A DNA stretch of 64,000 nt from Bacteroides sp. Marseille-P3684 (GCF_900291465.1 NZ_LT985808.1:883528-947527); one strand, 5' to 3'. Positions 20,495-28,526 are shown, counted from the first letter of the stretch. Notes: generated by a model from the letters alone, not told the origin. A program made the numbers and translations.

Positions 20495-20529
20495 GTACCT
20501 TTGCGTTTTGATTGATGACGCAAAGGTAC
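20495..20529 (-). promoter_or_regulatory. pyrD -7 box inside a 12-bp inverted repeat
   Basis: On the minus strand TACCTTTG (20521-20528) is a -7 match, 28 bp from the ATG. The same bases are part of perfect arms GTACCTTTGCGT (20495-20506) and ACGCAAAGGTAC (20518-20529). The second arm sits one base before the start codon. Confidence 0.5.
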
Positions 20530-20582
20530 GCAATGCCGTTGGAAGTTCCGTCTTCGAAAGGTTTATCTGTGATAAAAGCAGG

Positions 20583-21332
20583 TTATAAGTCGGTAGGGAA
20601 TTGGTTGTCTACCTCGAAGACCACGCCGTTCATCACGAAGGTCTTGCTCGCGGGACTGTAGGTGAGGATGCAGGGAGCGGTCTTTTCCATCTCGGAGAGT
20701 TGGATGCTGCTCAAATCGGGGAGGAAGCAGTTGAGCTTGTAGGTACATACAATCCGGTTCCCTTTAATCTTGCCGGCATACACCGTGTTGCCGATATGGC
20801 TTATGCGCCCGTCTTCATAGACAGAGGAGCTTTCTTCGTTGATGAACACCCACCCGTTCCGTTTCTCAAAGGAGAGGAATAGCAGCCCGTGCTTGATATC
20901 GCGGTTCCTGTAGGTCTTCATCAGGACCAGTGAGTTGATGGGAGGGGTCGGTTGGAATGTGATTGGGAAGTCTCCGCGCAGGTAGTTCATCACTTTGGTT
21001 GCGGGGTTGTATGTCAGGGTTGCTTCCACCTGATCGTTGGGGGAACCGTAGCGCCAGCTGAACATCTTGACCTTTGCGTTGTTCCCTTGCAGGGACAGGA
21101 CTTGGGTGATTACCCAGATGTCCGAATAGAATTCATTCTCACTTTGCAGATAGCCGTAGGAAGCGGCGGACTTGTCCGGGGTCTTCAATGACTTCCCGTA
21201 GAGGTCAATGTACAGGGCGTGGTATTCGTCCGTTGTGTCTTTTTCCCAGAAACCTTTGAAAGGCTTTCCTTGTGCGAATGCGAACGAGAGCGACAGGGAA
21301 AGCAGCATGAACAGTGTAAGGATACGTCTCAT
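20583..21332 (-). CDS. Secreted protein of unknown function
   Basis: I do not recognise a family. The 249-residue product starts at MRRILTLFMLLSLSLSFAFAQ, a clear signal peptide cleaved near residue 21; the upstream ATG at 21371 would put extra polar residues before it. The mature part is beta-rich and acidic-aromatic. It opens GKPFKGFWEKDTTDEYHALY and contains SFEKRNGWVFINEESS and NCFLPDLSSIQLSEMEK. It has two internal cysteines and no lipobox, repeats or membrane helices. It lies downstream of the small membrane protein gene at 21427 on the same strand with a hairpin between them, so co-transcription is uncertain. Confidence 0.7.
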   Translation of the reverse strand: MRRILTLFMLLSLSLSFAFAQGKPFKGFWEKDTTDEYHALYIDLYGKSLKTPDKSAASYGYLQSENEFYSDIWVITQVLSLQGNNAKVKMFSWRYGSPNDQVEATLTYNPATKVMNYLRGDFPITFQPTPPINSLVLMKTYRNRDIKHGLLFLSFEKRNGWVFINEESSSVYEDGRISHIGNTVYAGKIKGNRIVCTYKLNCFLPDLSSIQLSEMEKTAPCILTYSPASKTFVMNGVVFEVDNQFPTDL

Positions 21333-21364
21333 GGTAAATGTGGGTGTTAAATGTGAATGAATGT

Positions 21365-21405
21365 CAGGCAAGCCGGTAAGACCAGTGTGCAGACCGACTT
21401 GCCTG
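21365..21405 (-). terminator. Hairpin downstream of the small membrane protein gene
   Basis: The arms CAGGCAAG / CTTGCCTG with an inner CCGGT / ACCG stem lie just after the stop of the gene at 21427. There is no U-tract, so termination is only possible. Confidence 0.35.
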
Positions 21406-21426
21406 GAATGGAGGAGGAAGAATGAC

Positions 21427-21741
21427 TCAGGATGCCGCTATAAGTGCAACCAGTGAGCCGACGAGTGCGATGAGGATGATGAGTCCCAGCAAGCTGATGC
21501 ACAGACCGGCAATGGCCAGTCCGCGTGGTACACGGAATACGCCGATGGCAGAGAAGATGAGGCCCAGCAGCCAGAGAATCCAGTCAAGCACAGGAATCCA
21601 GCACAGGAACAATGCCACAAGCGACAGGACAAAGCCTGCTGTACCGATGCCGTTCGACTTTCTTTGCGGTTCTTGTTGCACAATCACGGTCTGTTGTACG
21701 GGCTGTTGTGCGGATTGTTGCCCGTTTTCTAAAGTGTCCAT
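21427..21741 (-). CDS. Small membrane protein, DUF4190-like
   Basis: This 104-residue protein has a Gln-rich soluble N-terminus (SAQQPVQQTVIVQQEPQRKS). Two or three hydrophobic helices follow (AGFVLSLVALFLCWIPVLDW; LLGLIFSAIGVF; LAIAGLCISLLGLIILIALV). The paired glycine-rich helices and the RGLAIAG turn resemble DUF4190/DUF4870-type membrane proteins of unknown function. A -7 box about 115 bp upstream suggests its own transcript with a long leader. Confidence 0.7.
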   Translation of the reverse strand: MDTLENGQQSAQQPVQQTVIVQQEPQRKSNGIGTAGFVLSLVALFLCWIPVLDWILWLLGLIFSAIGVFRVPRGLAIAGLCISLLGLIILIALVGSLVALIAAS

Positions 21742-21855
21742 AATGTAAAGTTTTTAAATTGTGTTCTCTCTAAAGGAATGATGGCTCTCTCTCACAGGGG
21801 CTTTCAGTGAAGCGATAGTGCGACACTGTACGCTGCATATCGTCGAAGCCTGTCC

Positions 21856-21863
21856 AAAGATAT
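21856..21863 (-). promoter_or_regulatory. Putative -7 box for the DUF4190-like gene
   Basis: TATCTTTG on the minus strand matches TAnnTTTG. It would give a leader of about 105 nt before the ATG at 21741. Confidence 0.4.
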
Positions 21864-21909
21864 GCATATTATTTGAAACGTTGTATGGATTCTTTAAGAA
21901 AAAAGCAGG

Positions 21910-22800
21910 TTATAGTTTCCCCAGCCGTTCGTGGATGCCGTCGAGGTACATCCGCCAGAAGCGGGGGATGTCACGCCAGCTGTAGGCCTTTGTGAAGGGG
22001 GCGGTGAAGAAGGCGAGGAAGATGTATCCGAGGGTCTCCTGCAGGGGGCGGAGGTAGCGGATGAGGAAGTTCTTGCCGTAGTGGTGGTTGAAGTAGGCTC
22101 CGTTGCGCACCTGGTAGAACCGTTTCCACTTCTTCTTGCGTTGCCTTTCCGCCCAGGTGTCGTTGTTGTAGAAGCGTTCCTTGTACATGAGCGCGTTGGG
22201 GACGTAGAGCACCTGGAGTCCCGCCAGCACGGCCCGGTAGGCATAGTCGGTGTCGTCGTAGAAGATGAAGAGGTCCTTGTTGGGATAGCCGATGCGTTCG
22301 ATGGTCGACCGCTTGATGAGCGGACCCTCGAACACCATGCCCTGGATGGAGACCAGGTGGCAGATGTAGGGCTCGACCTTGTCCAGATGGAGCGATGAGA
22401 ACGGGTCTATCAGGTTGAGGTACCTGCATTCGGTGACGAACACCTCCTCTCCCATGATGCGTCGCGGGCAGAGGATACCGACGCCGTGCATGTCGGCATC
22501 GATGAGGAAGTTCAGGCAGTCCGGCCGGGGACAGACGTCGTCGTCCATGCACCATATCCAGTCGCTGCCGCCCTCGTAGGCAGCCTTCATGCCGGTGTAG
22601 AACCCGCCCGAGCCGCCGACGTTGTCCTGGTGGATGACCTCCAGGTCGGCCTGCGTGTCGAGCCATTCGGTAGTGCCGTCGGTGCTCCCGTTGTTGACCA
22701 CGATGATGTGGGTCACGAGGGGAGTCATGCGGACGTAGTCGAGGGTTTTCTGCAACAGTACGAGGCGGTTGAATGTCACGATGACGGCGGTTACTTTCAT
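21910..22800 (-). CDS. Family 2 glycosyltransferase, GlfT2-like
   Basis: This 296-residue cytoplasmic, GT-A fold enzyme transfers a sugar from a nucleotide donor. The nucleotide-binding start VTAVIVTFNRLVLLQKTLDY, NNGSTDGT (about 36-43), the metal motif WCMDDDV (about 83-89) and FIFYDDTDYAYRAV (catalytic-loop region) are all clear. The early NVGGSGGF loop and the DDTDY segment are typical of the galactofuranosyl/rhamnosyl subgroup. That is notable because a UDP-galactopyranose mutase gene lies at 48695-49813. It is the last gene of a minus-strand run after rnc, with a 38-bp gap. Confidence 0.85.
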   Translation of the reverse strand: MKVTAVIVTFNRLVLLQKTLDYVRMTPLVTHIIVVNNGSTDGTTEWLDTQADLEVIHQDNVGGSGGFYTGMKAAYEGGSDWIWCMDDDVCPRPDCLNFLIDADMHGVGILCPRRIMGEEVFVTECRYLNLIDPFSSLHLDKVEPYICHLVSIQGMVFEGPLIKRSTIERIGYPNKDLFIFYDDTDYAYRAVLAGLQVLYVPNALMYKERFYNNDTWAERQRKKKWKRFYQVRNGAYFNHHYGKNFLIRYLRPLQETLGYIFLAFFTAPFTKAYSWRDIPRFWRMYLDGIHERLGKL

Positions 22801-22838
22801 GGCTGCAAGGGGTGTTTGGGGTTAGTGGATGGGTTTTG

Positions 22839-23822
22839 TCAGCTTCTGGCTTCGCGGAACGCTTGCTCTTCAGCTTCGGCAATGATGCGTTCCACCTCGT
22901 CGAGACTCGGACGGGAGATGGGGGCGAGCTTGTCGTCGGAGGTGCTGTCATGCGTCTCCTCCTCTTCTGCAGGGTCTTCGGTATAGACGGTCACAGGGTC
23001 TTCGTTGAGGATGACGGCTGCCGTGTCGGACACTTCGACGGTGACGCTGCGTGCCTTCTTGGCAGCAAAGACCGCGTCGATGAACTCGGAGTCCTTCTTC
23101 AGTCGTCCGAGTGCCTGCTTGGCAGCTGCCTGCTGGCTCTCTTTCTTCGAGTATCCGGTGCCGCTTCCGCCGACGATGCCTTCCAGCAGGACATCCGACT
23201 GGAAGACGGGGCTGCTCACATCCTGCGTCTGTTCCACCAGACGGAACTCCAGCTCGACCTTGTTCTTCTGCGACCACTCGATGAGTTTCGACTTGAAGTT
23301 GACCTCCTTGTAGGCGACCTTGTCGATGTTGATGAGCTTGTGGAGGATGCGTTCCTGCATGAAGCGCATGCAGGCGTCATAGCCCCGGTCGAGGTAGATG
23401 GCGCCGATGAGTGCCTCGAAGGCGTTGCCACACATGTAGCTGTTGTGGTTGCTGGAGTGGGTGGAGTAGGTGATGAGCTTGTCCAGCCCGATTTCCACGG
23501 CAATCTTGTTGAGCGTCTCCCGCTGTACGATTTTCGAGCGCGTGTTGGTCAGGAAGCCCTCGCGTTTGCCTTCGAAGTGCTTGTAGACGACGTCTGCGAC
23601 GATGGCATCGAGGATGGCGTCGCCCAGGAACTCCAGGCGTTCGTTGTTGAGCTTGTAGCCCTTGGCGCTGCGGACGGTCGATGACTTGTGGAGCAGTGCC
23701 TCCTTGTAGTAGCTGATCGTGCGCGGATAGAAGCCCAGGATGCGGTACAAAGCAAAATAAGACTCCCTTTCCTTGGAGAAAAGGAGCCTTATTCTATGTA
23801 ATATAGTAATTCTCTGAAACAC
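22839..23822 (-). CDS. rnc: Ribonuclease III
   Basis: This enzyme cleaves double-stranded RNA in rRNA and mRNA processing. The 327-residue product has the signature NNERLEFLGDAILD (catalytic Glu and Asp near 61-72), the second acidic motif NAFEALIGAIYLDRG and a dsRNA-binding domain (about 174-241, with GSGTGYSKKESQQAAAKQAL). Residues 245-327 are an acidic extension (EDPAEEEETHDSTSDDK) absent from the usual 220-240-residue enzymes. It is co-oriented with acpP and fabF, 10 bp after fabF, as commonly seen in Bacteroidales. Confidence 0.96.
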   Translation of the reverse strand: MFQRITILHRIRLLFSKERESYFALYRILGFYPRTISYYKEALLHKSSTVRSAKGYKLNNERLEFLGDAILDAIVADVVYKHFEGKREGFLTNTRSKIVQRETLNKIAVEIGLDKLITYSTHSSNHNSYMCGNAFEALIGAIYLDRGYDACMRFMQERILHKLINIDKVAYKEVNFKSKLIEWSQKNKVELEFRLVEQTQDVSSPVFQSDVLLEGIVGGSGTGYSKKESQQAAAKQALGRLKKDSEFIDAVFAAKKARSVTVEVSDTAAVILNEDPVTVYTEDPAEEEETHDSTSDDKLAPISRPSLDEVERIIAEAEEQAFREARS

Positions 23823-23832
23823 TGATAGCTTC

Positions 23833-25095
23833 TTATTCGGCGTATTTCTTAACGATTATACATGCATTGTGTCCGCCGAAGCCGAATGTGTTCGACAGGG
23901 CGGCATTGACCGTACGTTTCTGAGCCTTGTTGAACGTGAAGTTCAGGTTGTAGTCGATCTCCTCGTCGTTGTCACCCTCGGTGTGGTTGATGGTCGGAGG
24001 AACAATGTCGTTCTTCACAGCCAATACGCTGGCAAGTGCTTCGACGGCTCCGGCAGCTCCGAGGAGGTGTCCGGTCATGGACTTGGTCGAACTGATGTTC
24101 AGCTTGTAGGCATGTTCGCCGAAGAGTGCCTTGATGGCTTTCACCTCAGAGATGTCGCCCACGGGGGTCGATGTGCCGTGTACGTTGATGTAGTCGATGT
24201 CTTCAGGTTTCATCTCTGCATCCTCGAGTGCGTTCATCATCACCAGCTTCGCGCCCAGTCCTTCGGGGTGGGATGCAGTCAGGTGGTGTGCGTCGGCACT
24301 CATGCCCACGCCGGCAACCTCGGCATAGATTTTGGCTCCGCGTGCCTTGGCATGTTCCAGTTCTTCGAGAATCAGACAGCCGGCACCTTCGCCCATCACG
24401 AATCCGTCACGGCTTGCGCTGAACGGACGGCTGGCACCCTGCGGGTCATCGTTGCGGGTCGAGAGGGCATGCATGGCATTGAAACCACCCACGCCGCACG
24501 GGAAGATGGCAGCTTCGGCACCACCGGAAACGATGACGTTCGCCTTGCCCAGACGGATCAGGTTGAAGGCGTCAGCCAGTGCGTTGGTCGAGGAGGCGCA
24601 AGCTGAAGAGGTCACGTAGTTGGGACCGTGGAATCCGTACATGATGGAGATCTGTCCGGCACAGATGTCGGCAATCATCTTCGGGATGAAGAAGGGGTTG
24701 TACTTGGGTCCCTGGTCTTTATGAAGTGCATAGTTTCCGGTCTCTTCCTCAAAGGTGTGCATGCCACCGATGCCGACACCGAAAATCACACCGATACGGT
24801 TCAAGTCTTCTTTCTCCACATCAAGCCCTGAATCCGTCACGGCCTCCTTGGCGGCCACGATGGCATACTGGGTGTAAAGGTCCATCTTGCGTGCTTCCTT
24901 CCGGTCGATGAAATCGTTCGGGTTAAAGTTTTTCACTTCACACGCAAACTGGGTCTTGAAGAGTGATGCGTCGAAATGAGTAATAGGTCCTGCCCCACTC
25001 ACTCCGTTCACCAGGTTCTCCCATGTTTCGGGAGCGGTGTTACCTACGGGAGTCAGTGCGCCAAGACCTGTTACTACTACTCTTTTTAATTCCAT
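23833..25095 (-). CDS. fabF: Beta-ketoacyl-ACP synthase II
   Basis: This enzyme condenses malonyl-ACP with acyl-ACP in fatty-acid elongation. The 420-residue protein starts at MELKRVVVTGLGALTPVGN. It contains the catalytic Cys (about residue 166) in VTSSACASSTNA and the catalytic His motifs VHGTSTPVGD and TKSMTGHLLGAAG. The start at 25095 lies 4 bp after the acpP stop; the longer frame would overlap acpP. It forms an operon with acpP upstream and rnc downstream. Confidence 0.98.
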   Translation of the reverse strand: MELKRVVVTGLGALTPVGNTAPETWENLVNGVSGAGPITHFDASLFKTQFACEVKNFNPNDFIDRKEARKMDLYTQYAIVAAKEAVTDSGLDVEKEDLNRIGVIFGVGIGGMHTFEEETGNYALHKDQGPKYNPFFIPKMIADICAGQISIMYGFHGPNYVTSSACASSTNALADAFNLIRLGKANVIVSGGAEAAIFPCGVGGFNAMHALSTRNDDPQGASRPFSASRDGFVMGEGAGCLILEELEHAKARGAKIYAEVAGVGMSADAHHLTASHPEGLGAKLVMMNALEDAEMKPEDIDYINVHGTSTPVGDISEVKAIKALFGEHAYKLNISSTKSMTGHLLGAAGAVEALASVLAVKNDIVPPTINHTEGDNDEEIDYNLNFTFNKAQKRTVNAALSNTFGFGGHNACIIVKKYAE

Positions 25096-25099
25096 AAAA

Positions 25100-25336
25100 T
25101 TACTTCGCGTTAGCTTCGATGTAAGAAACGGCGTCACCTACGGTAGTAATCTTTTCTGCTTGGTCATCAGGAATTGAGATACCGAATTCCTTTTCGAATT
25201 CCATGATCAATTCTACTGTGTCCAATGAATCGGCTCCAAGGTCGTTTGTGAAGCTAGCTTCGTTAGTTACTTCCGATTCTTCAACGCCCAATTTATCAAC
25301 GATAATTGCTTTTACTCTTGATGCGATTTCAGACAT
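25100..25336 (-). CDS. acpP: Acyl carrier protein
   Basis: This 78-residue acidic four-helix protein carries growing acyl chains on phosphopantetheine. The attachment Ser is residue 37 in [19 protein letters not shown]. It is first in the acpP-fabF-rnc operon and is divergent from purN. Confidence 0.98.
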   Translation of the reverse strand: MSEIASRVKAIIVDKLGVEESEVTNEASFTNDLGADSLDTVELIMEFEKEFGISIPDDQAEKITTVGDAVSYIEANAK

Positions 25337-25373
25337 AATTTTACGATTTAAATTAATACTTTGTTGTTATTTC

Positions 25374-25381
25374 CTTATTTT
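25374..25381 (+). promoter_or_regulatory. Putative purN -7 box
   Basis: TATTTTTG matches TAnnTTTG in the purN-acpP divergent region. It implies a purN leader of about 100 nt. Confidence 0.4.
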
Positions 25382-25488
25382 TGCGGTGCAAAGAAAGAAA
25401 GATTTATCATTATGAGCAAATAATTAACTGATTAATTGCACTTGCTTTGCACAAATTTCACGCATCTGTGCACTAAATTAGGATATAT

Positions 25489-26070
25489 ATGCAGAAAAAC
25501 ATTGCCATTTTTGCTTCGGGTTCGGGTACGAACGCCGAAAACATCATCCGCTACTTTCAGGGAAACAAGACCATAAGGGTCTCTCTTGTGGTGTCAAACA
25601 AACCCGATGCTTTCGTGCTCCAGCGGGCGGAACGGCTGGGGGTACCGACATGTATCCTGACGCGTGAGCAGTTTGCCCGGGGCGGAGAGGTCGTGGAGTT
25701 GTTGCGCGGACGGGGCATCGACTTCATCGTGTTGGCAGGATTCCTGTTGCGTGTACCCGACGAGTTGCTTCAGGCTTATCCGCAGCGGATTGTCAACATC
25801 CATCCCGCCTTGCTGCCGAAGTATGGAGGCAAGGGGATGTACGGCGACCGGGTACATCAGGCGGTGGTTGCTGCGGGCGAGCGCGAAAGCGGCATCACTA
25901 TACATTATATAGATGAGCACTACGACGAGGGGACGACCCTCTTCCAGGCAACGTGTCCCGTGGAGCCGGACGATACCCCCGAGCAGGTGGCACAGAAGGT
26001 ACATGCCCTGGAGTATGAGCACTATCCGAAGGTCATCGAGCGCATCCTTCTCGGTCTGGAAGCGGACTGA
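25489..26070 (+). CDS. purN: Phosphoribosylglycinamide formyltransferase
   Basis: This enzyme transfers a formyl group from 10-formyl-THF to GAR in purine synthesis. The 193-residue product has the fold start IAIFASGSGTNAENII. Its active site NIHPALLPKYGGKGMYG (Asn103, His105) and the downstream HYIDEHYDEG supply the catalytic Asn, His and Asp. It stands alone, divergent from acpP, and has a strong terminator after it. Confidence 0.97.
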   Translation: MQKNIAIFASGSGTNAENIIRYFQGNKTIRVSLVVSNKPDAFVLQRAERLGVPTCILTREQFARGGEVVELLRGRGIDFIVLAGFLLRVPDELLQAYPQRIVNIHPALLPKYGGKGMYGDRVHQAVVAAGERESGITIHYIDEHYDEGTTLFQATCPVEPDDTPEQVAQKVHALEYEHYPKVIERILLGLEAD

Positions 26071-26100
26071 CGTTTTGCTGCCTTTCCTTCGTTTTTGCTT

Positions 26101-26156
26101 GACGGAGAGTCGTAAATAGCAGGTTTTCTCTAACCTGTTTTTTGCGACTCTCCGTC
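26101..26156 (+). terminator. purN terminator, nested hairpin
   Basis: The inner hairpin CAGGTT / AACCTG is followed by TTTTTT. It is enclosed by perfect 12-bp outer arms GACGGAGAGTCG / CGACTCTCCGTC. Confidence 0.8.
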
Positions 26157-26263
26157 ATTCTAGCATTCAATGGTTAATTGCGATTAACGCTTGGAGCTAA
26201 AACGGTTCTTCTATTTTAGGTTTATAAACATTTTCAATCCGAAAAACTTACATTTTAACGCTC

Positions 26264-26343
26264 AAACAATATTGTTTCACTCGTCAAACACTTGTGTTTG
26301 GTTCCTCAAACAATATTGTTTCACGCCCCAAACAATATTGTTT
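26264..26343. repeat. Array of four 14-bp palindromes at exact 22-bp period (array 1)
   Basis: AAACAATATTGTTT or a variant starts at 26264, 26286 (AAACACTTGTGTTT), 26308 and 26330. The 8-bp spacers are not conserved. Both flanks resemble those of the array at 61426-61505: upstream an AT-rich CGAAAAAC stretch, downstream AATCTTTGGAA. The surrounding 26160-26530 contains no gene I can support. Confidence 0.85.
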
Positions 26344-26534
26344 CATCCGGGAAAGTCCAATCTTTGGAACGTAAAGGTAAAATGTTCTGATTTTCATTCG
26401 CTGGAAGACGGAATGGGACTTCAATTTGTGCTGTGATAAAAAGCATCCACCTCCGTTACACATGTAAGCGGAAAGAAACGGACGTACGCTAAATGTTGCC
26501 TGGATGAAAGGAAAATCCCATTGATAGCATCAAC

Positions 26535-26645
26535 ATGTATTTCACGAATCTCCTGAGAATGCCTTCTTTTGCCACCGACTCGTCCCCCGGGTCGAAAGAT
26601 GCGATTCTGGAAGGCTTCCGCAGAACAAAATGTCAGAGCTGGAGG
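26535..26645 (-). repeat. Degenerate fragment of the dispersed repeat, copy E
   Basis: Read on the minus strand, this ends GAAGGCATTCTC(A)GG(A)GATTCGTGAAATACATGTTGATG, close to the 3' part of the core in copies A and B. The 5' part keeps only TCTGACATTTTGT. It is one of five related stretches in the window. Confidence 0.5.
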
Positions 26646-26686
26646 GGAATTGACAATGTGTCACGAGGGGGAGTGGTTCATCATGA

Positions 26687-27068
26687 ATGCGTCCTTTTAT
26701 GTCTTTACCGAAAATTGATGCTGACGCTGAAATCGCTAATGCTATAGTCATCCATATTCAAAAAATGTCAGACACAATATTGCAGTCAGATTTTACTATT
26801 GGCTCAAGCTGCTTATTCCAAGCATGATTATACGGAAGCTGCAGAACTTGTTTCTATGATTGATGCACAAAGTAGCTGTGCTACACAAGCTAAAGCGTTA
26901 CTTAATTCCATAAAAAAAGAAATGGATAAGCAGTATAATGATATAATCGCAATGGAAAAAGAGAAAATTCGTTCGGATGAACGTATCAAGTCTGCACAAA
27001 TAAAAGCTATCAAAGACATTGCTACCGCATATTTCGAACGTCAAACAGAGTATATATTCTTTTGGTAA
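26687..27068 (+). pseudogene. Frameshifted remnant of a coiled-coil Bacteroidales protein
   Basis: One frame reads MRPFMSLPKIDADAEIANAI and on to HIQKMSDTILQSDFTI, then runs into a stop near 26825. From about 26793 the neighbouring frame continues with LLLAQAAYSKHDYTEAAELV, a cysteine-containing turn (DAQSSCATQAKAL) and a charged helix to FERQTEYIFFW. The joined sequence looks like the C-terminal half of a longer protein with one frameshift. The helix-plus-SSC repeat recalls a family of Bacteroidales secreted proteins of unknown function, from memory only. It is AT-rich relative to the neighbouring core genes. Confidence 0.55.
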
Positions 27069-27123
27069 CTGCAAATTCAAATAAAGTAACTCTAACGGAA
27101 ATAAATGTATCGGTCGTTCTTAC

Positions 27124-27192
27124 TTAACGTGAGCTCGATAGAAGGATTAAAATAGCGGTTTAAAGATTAGGAACATAGTGAGAACAACATGA
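27124..27192 (+). repeat. 69-bp direct repeat, left copy
   Basis: This starts TTAACGTGAGCTCGATAGAA and ends GAGAACAACATGA. It matches 30743-30811 with only two differences over 69 bp. The two copies bound a 3.55-kb AT-rich segment with a toxin-antitoxin pair, an AlbA_2 protein and a transposase fragment. Confidence 0.85.
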
Positions 27193-27245
27193 AAATAAAC
27201 CGATTATGCTGCCAGCAAGTTAATTGCCTGATATACAAAAAAGAA

Positions 27246-27318
27246 AAATGGAGAAAAGCCTGCGGACTTCTCCCCATTTTCCCGATTTTGTGCAGAAAAC
27301 GAGCCTTTCGGCACGTTT
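27246..27318. repeat. 73-bp repeated 3' element, copy 1
   Basis: This lies 8 bp beyond the higA stop codon and is about 88% identical to 28454-28526. It contains GGAGAA...TTCTCC, which can pair as a hairpin, so it may act as a terminator. It is a separate repeat from the 69-bp one. Confidence 0.7.
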
Positions 27319-27326
27319 CGGCTTAG

Positions 27327-27629
27327 CTATACACCTAAAGGACGTGTAATGTCAATACGCATTCCCATTGCTGTGATAAGACGGAAAAACAATCCCACTC
27401 TAGGCTCAATCACTCCGTTTTCAATCTTGGAAATGTAAGACTTCGTCGTACCCACACGTTTAGCCAACTCGCTCTGCGTGATCTTCGCTTCCTTGCGAGC
27501 TTGCAGCAACACCTGAGAAGCGTAGAAAGCCCGAGCTTCCTCCTCAAACTCCTCACGGCTCGCAGTGCCACGCTTGCCAAACTTCTCGTCCAAGATGGCA
27601 CTATAATCGGTTATTTTGCTTGTCGTCAT
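27327..27629 (-). CDS. higA: HigA-like antitoxin (XRE helix-turn-helix)
   Basis: This 100-residue antitoxin neutralises the upstream-encoded toxin and probably represses the operon. The helix-turn-helix QSELAKRVGTTKSYISKIEN lies near residues 50-70 and is followed by the typical GVIEPRVGLFFRLITAMG. The N-terminus (about 1-45) would be the toxin-contacting part. The start overlaps the end of the toxin gene by 29 bp, implying coupled translation. It is AT-rich relative to the core genes. Confidence 0.85.
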   Translation of the reverse strand: MTTSKITDYSAILDEKFGKRGTASREEFEEEARAFYASQVLLQARKEAKITQSELAKRVGTTKSYISKIENGVIEPRVGLFFRLITAMGMRIDITRPLGV

Positions 27630-27948
27630 AATATGCCTCCTTTATTCTTAGTGCTTTATCAATTTCCTTACTTGGTGTCTTCTGGCTCTTTTTCTGAAAG
27701 CCGTTGAACAAGACTACTACACATCCATCGTCAAAGATGAAGAAAGCCCGGTAGATGTTGCTGTTGTACTCTATGCGCAGCTCATACAGTCCGTCCCTTA
27801 TGGCCTTAACGAACTTGGTGGATATGCGCTCTTGCGTTTCAAGTATCGAGAAGGCATAATAGAACTTTCTCACAACATCCTCTGTCAATGAAGTCAGAAA
27901 GTCGTTGAAATAGCTACCGTAGGCGGTAATCTTCCTAACCTTATTCAT
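27601..27948 (-). CDS. higB: HigB/RelE-like toxin (phage Gp49 type)
   Basis: This is a 115-residue putative ribosome-dependent mRNA endonuclease. The core GLYELRIEYNSNIYRAFFIF followed by VVLFNGFQKKSQKTPSKEID is characteristic of the Gp49/HigB family: an Arg-containing beta strand, then the F-x-K-K-x-x-x-T-P motif. It is the first gene of the operon, toxin before antitoxin, which is the HigBA order. A -7 box 5 bp upstream of the ATG suggests a nearly leaderless transcript. Confidence 0.88.
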   Translation of the reverse strand: MNKVRKITAYGSYFNDFLTSLTEDVVRKFYYAFSILETQERISTKFVKAIRDGLYELRIEYNSNIYRAFFIFDDGCVVVLFNGFQKKSQKTPSKEIDKALRIKEAYYDDKQNNRL

Positions 27949-27952
27949 ACTG

Positions 27953-27990
27953 CAAAACTACAAAAAAAGTTGTTATATCTCACAACTTTT
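27953..27990 (-). promoter_or_regulatory. higBA promoter and operator
   Basis: The minus strand reads TAGTTTTG (27953-27960), a -7 match. Just upstream is a perfect inverted repeat with 9-bp arms AAAAGTTGT / ACAACTTTT and an 8-bp centre (27965-27990). Its position over the promoter makes it the likely site where HigA represses the operon. Confidence 0.6.
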
Positions 27991-28453
27991 CCGCCTTGTT
28001 TTTTTTAGAGGATTACACAATGACCTCACTGCGTTAACTTTCATTAGGTAGAAAATTCATCATAAATCTTCTACTTCATCACATTGGGTTGCATTCCTCA
28101 TTAGGACAAATGTGAAACACCACTTGTACCTTTCGATGTACTGGCCGACACCATCCTCCACAAACTGTTAAAGCAGCTATGATACTCCATCGATTTCTGT
28201 CCGTACACCGTAAAGAAAAAGCACTTTTAATGGATGCGGATAATGGCCTTTTCGGAGAGGTAAATGTCGGTAAATTTTACGGAGGTTGAGCCACGTCTAT
28301 TGGAATATGTTTTTGCGCGATGGCGGGAAAAAAGGCGGGAAAGGCGTGGTTAACATCTATTAAAATCGGTGATTTATAGATAATTGCGAAGATTTAACAC
28401 CATCAGAAGACGATAATGCTACCTACATGATAATCCATTAAGATACAAGCACA
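27991..28453. other. AT-rich stretch without a recognised gene
   Basis: I see no convincing open frame, RNA gene or repeat in these 460 bases between the higBA promoter and the second 73-bp element. The composition matches the rest of the island. Confidence 0.6.
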
Positions 28454-28526
28454 AAATGGAGAAAATCCTGCGGGCTTCTCACCAGATTCTCGATTTCGTG
28501 CAGAAAACCAGTCTTTCGGCACGTTT
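28454..28526. repeat. 73-bp repeated 3' element, copy 2
   Basis: This is related to 27246-27318 (about nine differences in 73 bp) and lies 15 bp beyond the stop codon of the AlbA_2 gene. Each of the two cargo units is therefore followed by the same element in the same orientation. Confidence 0.7.

Noticed and set aside
26264..26343. Small CRISPR array
   Set aside because: Spacers are only 8 bp, the repeat is a 14-bp palindrome, and no cas genes are nearby.
28454..28526. Integron attC sites
   Set aside because: The two 73-bp elements sit after genes, but there is no integron integrase and I could not identify the paired core sites; kept only as a cassette-like observation.
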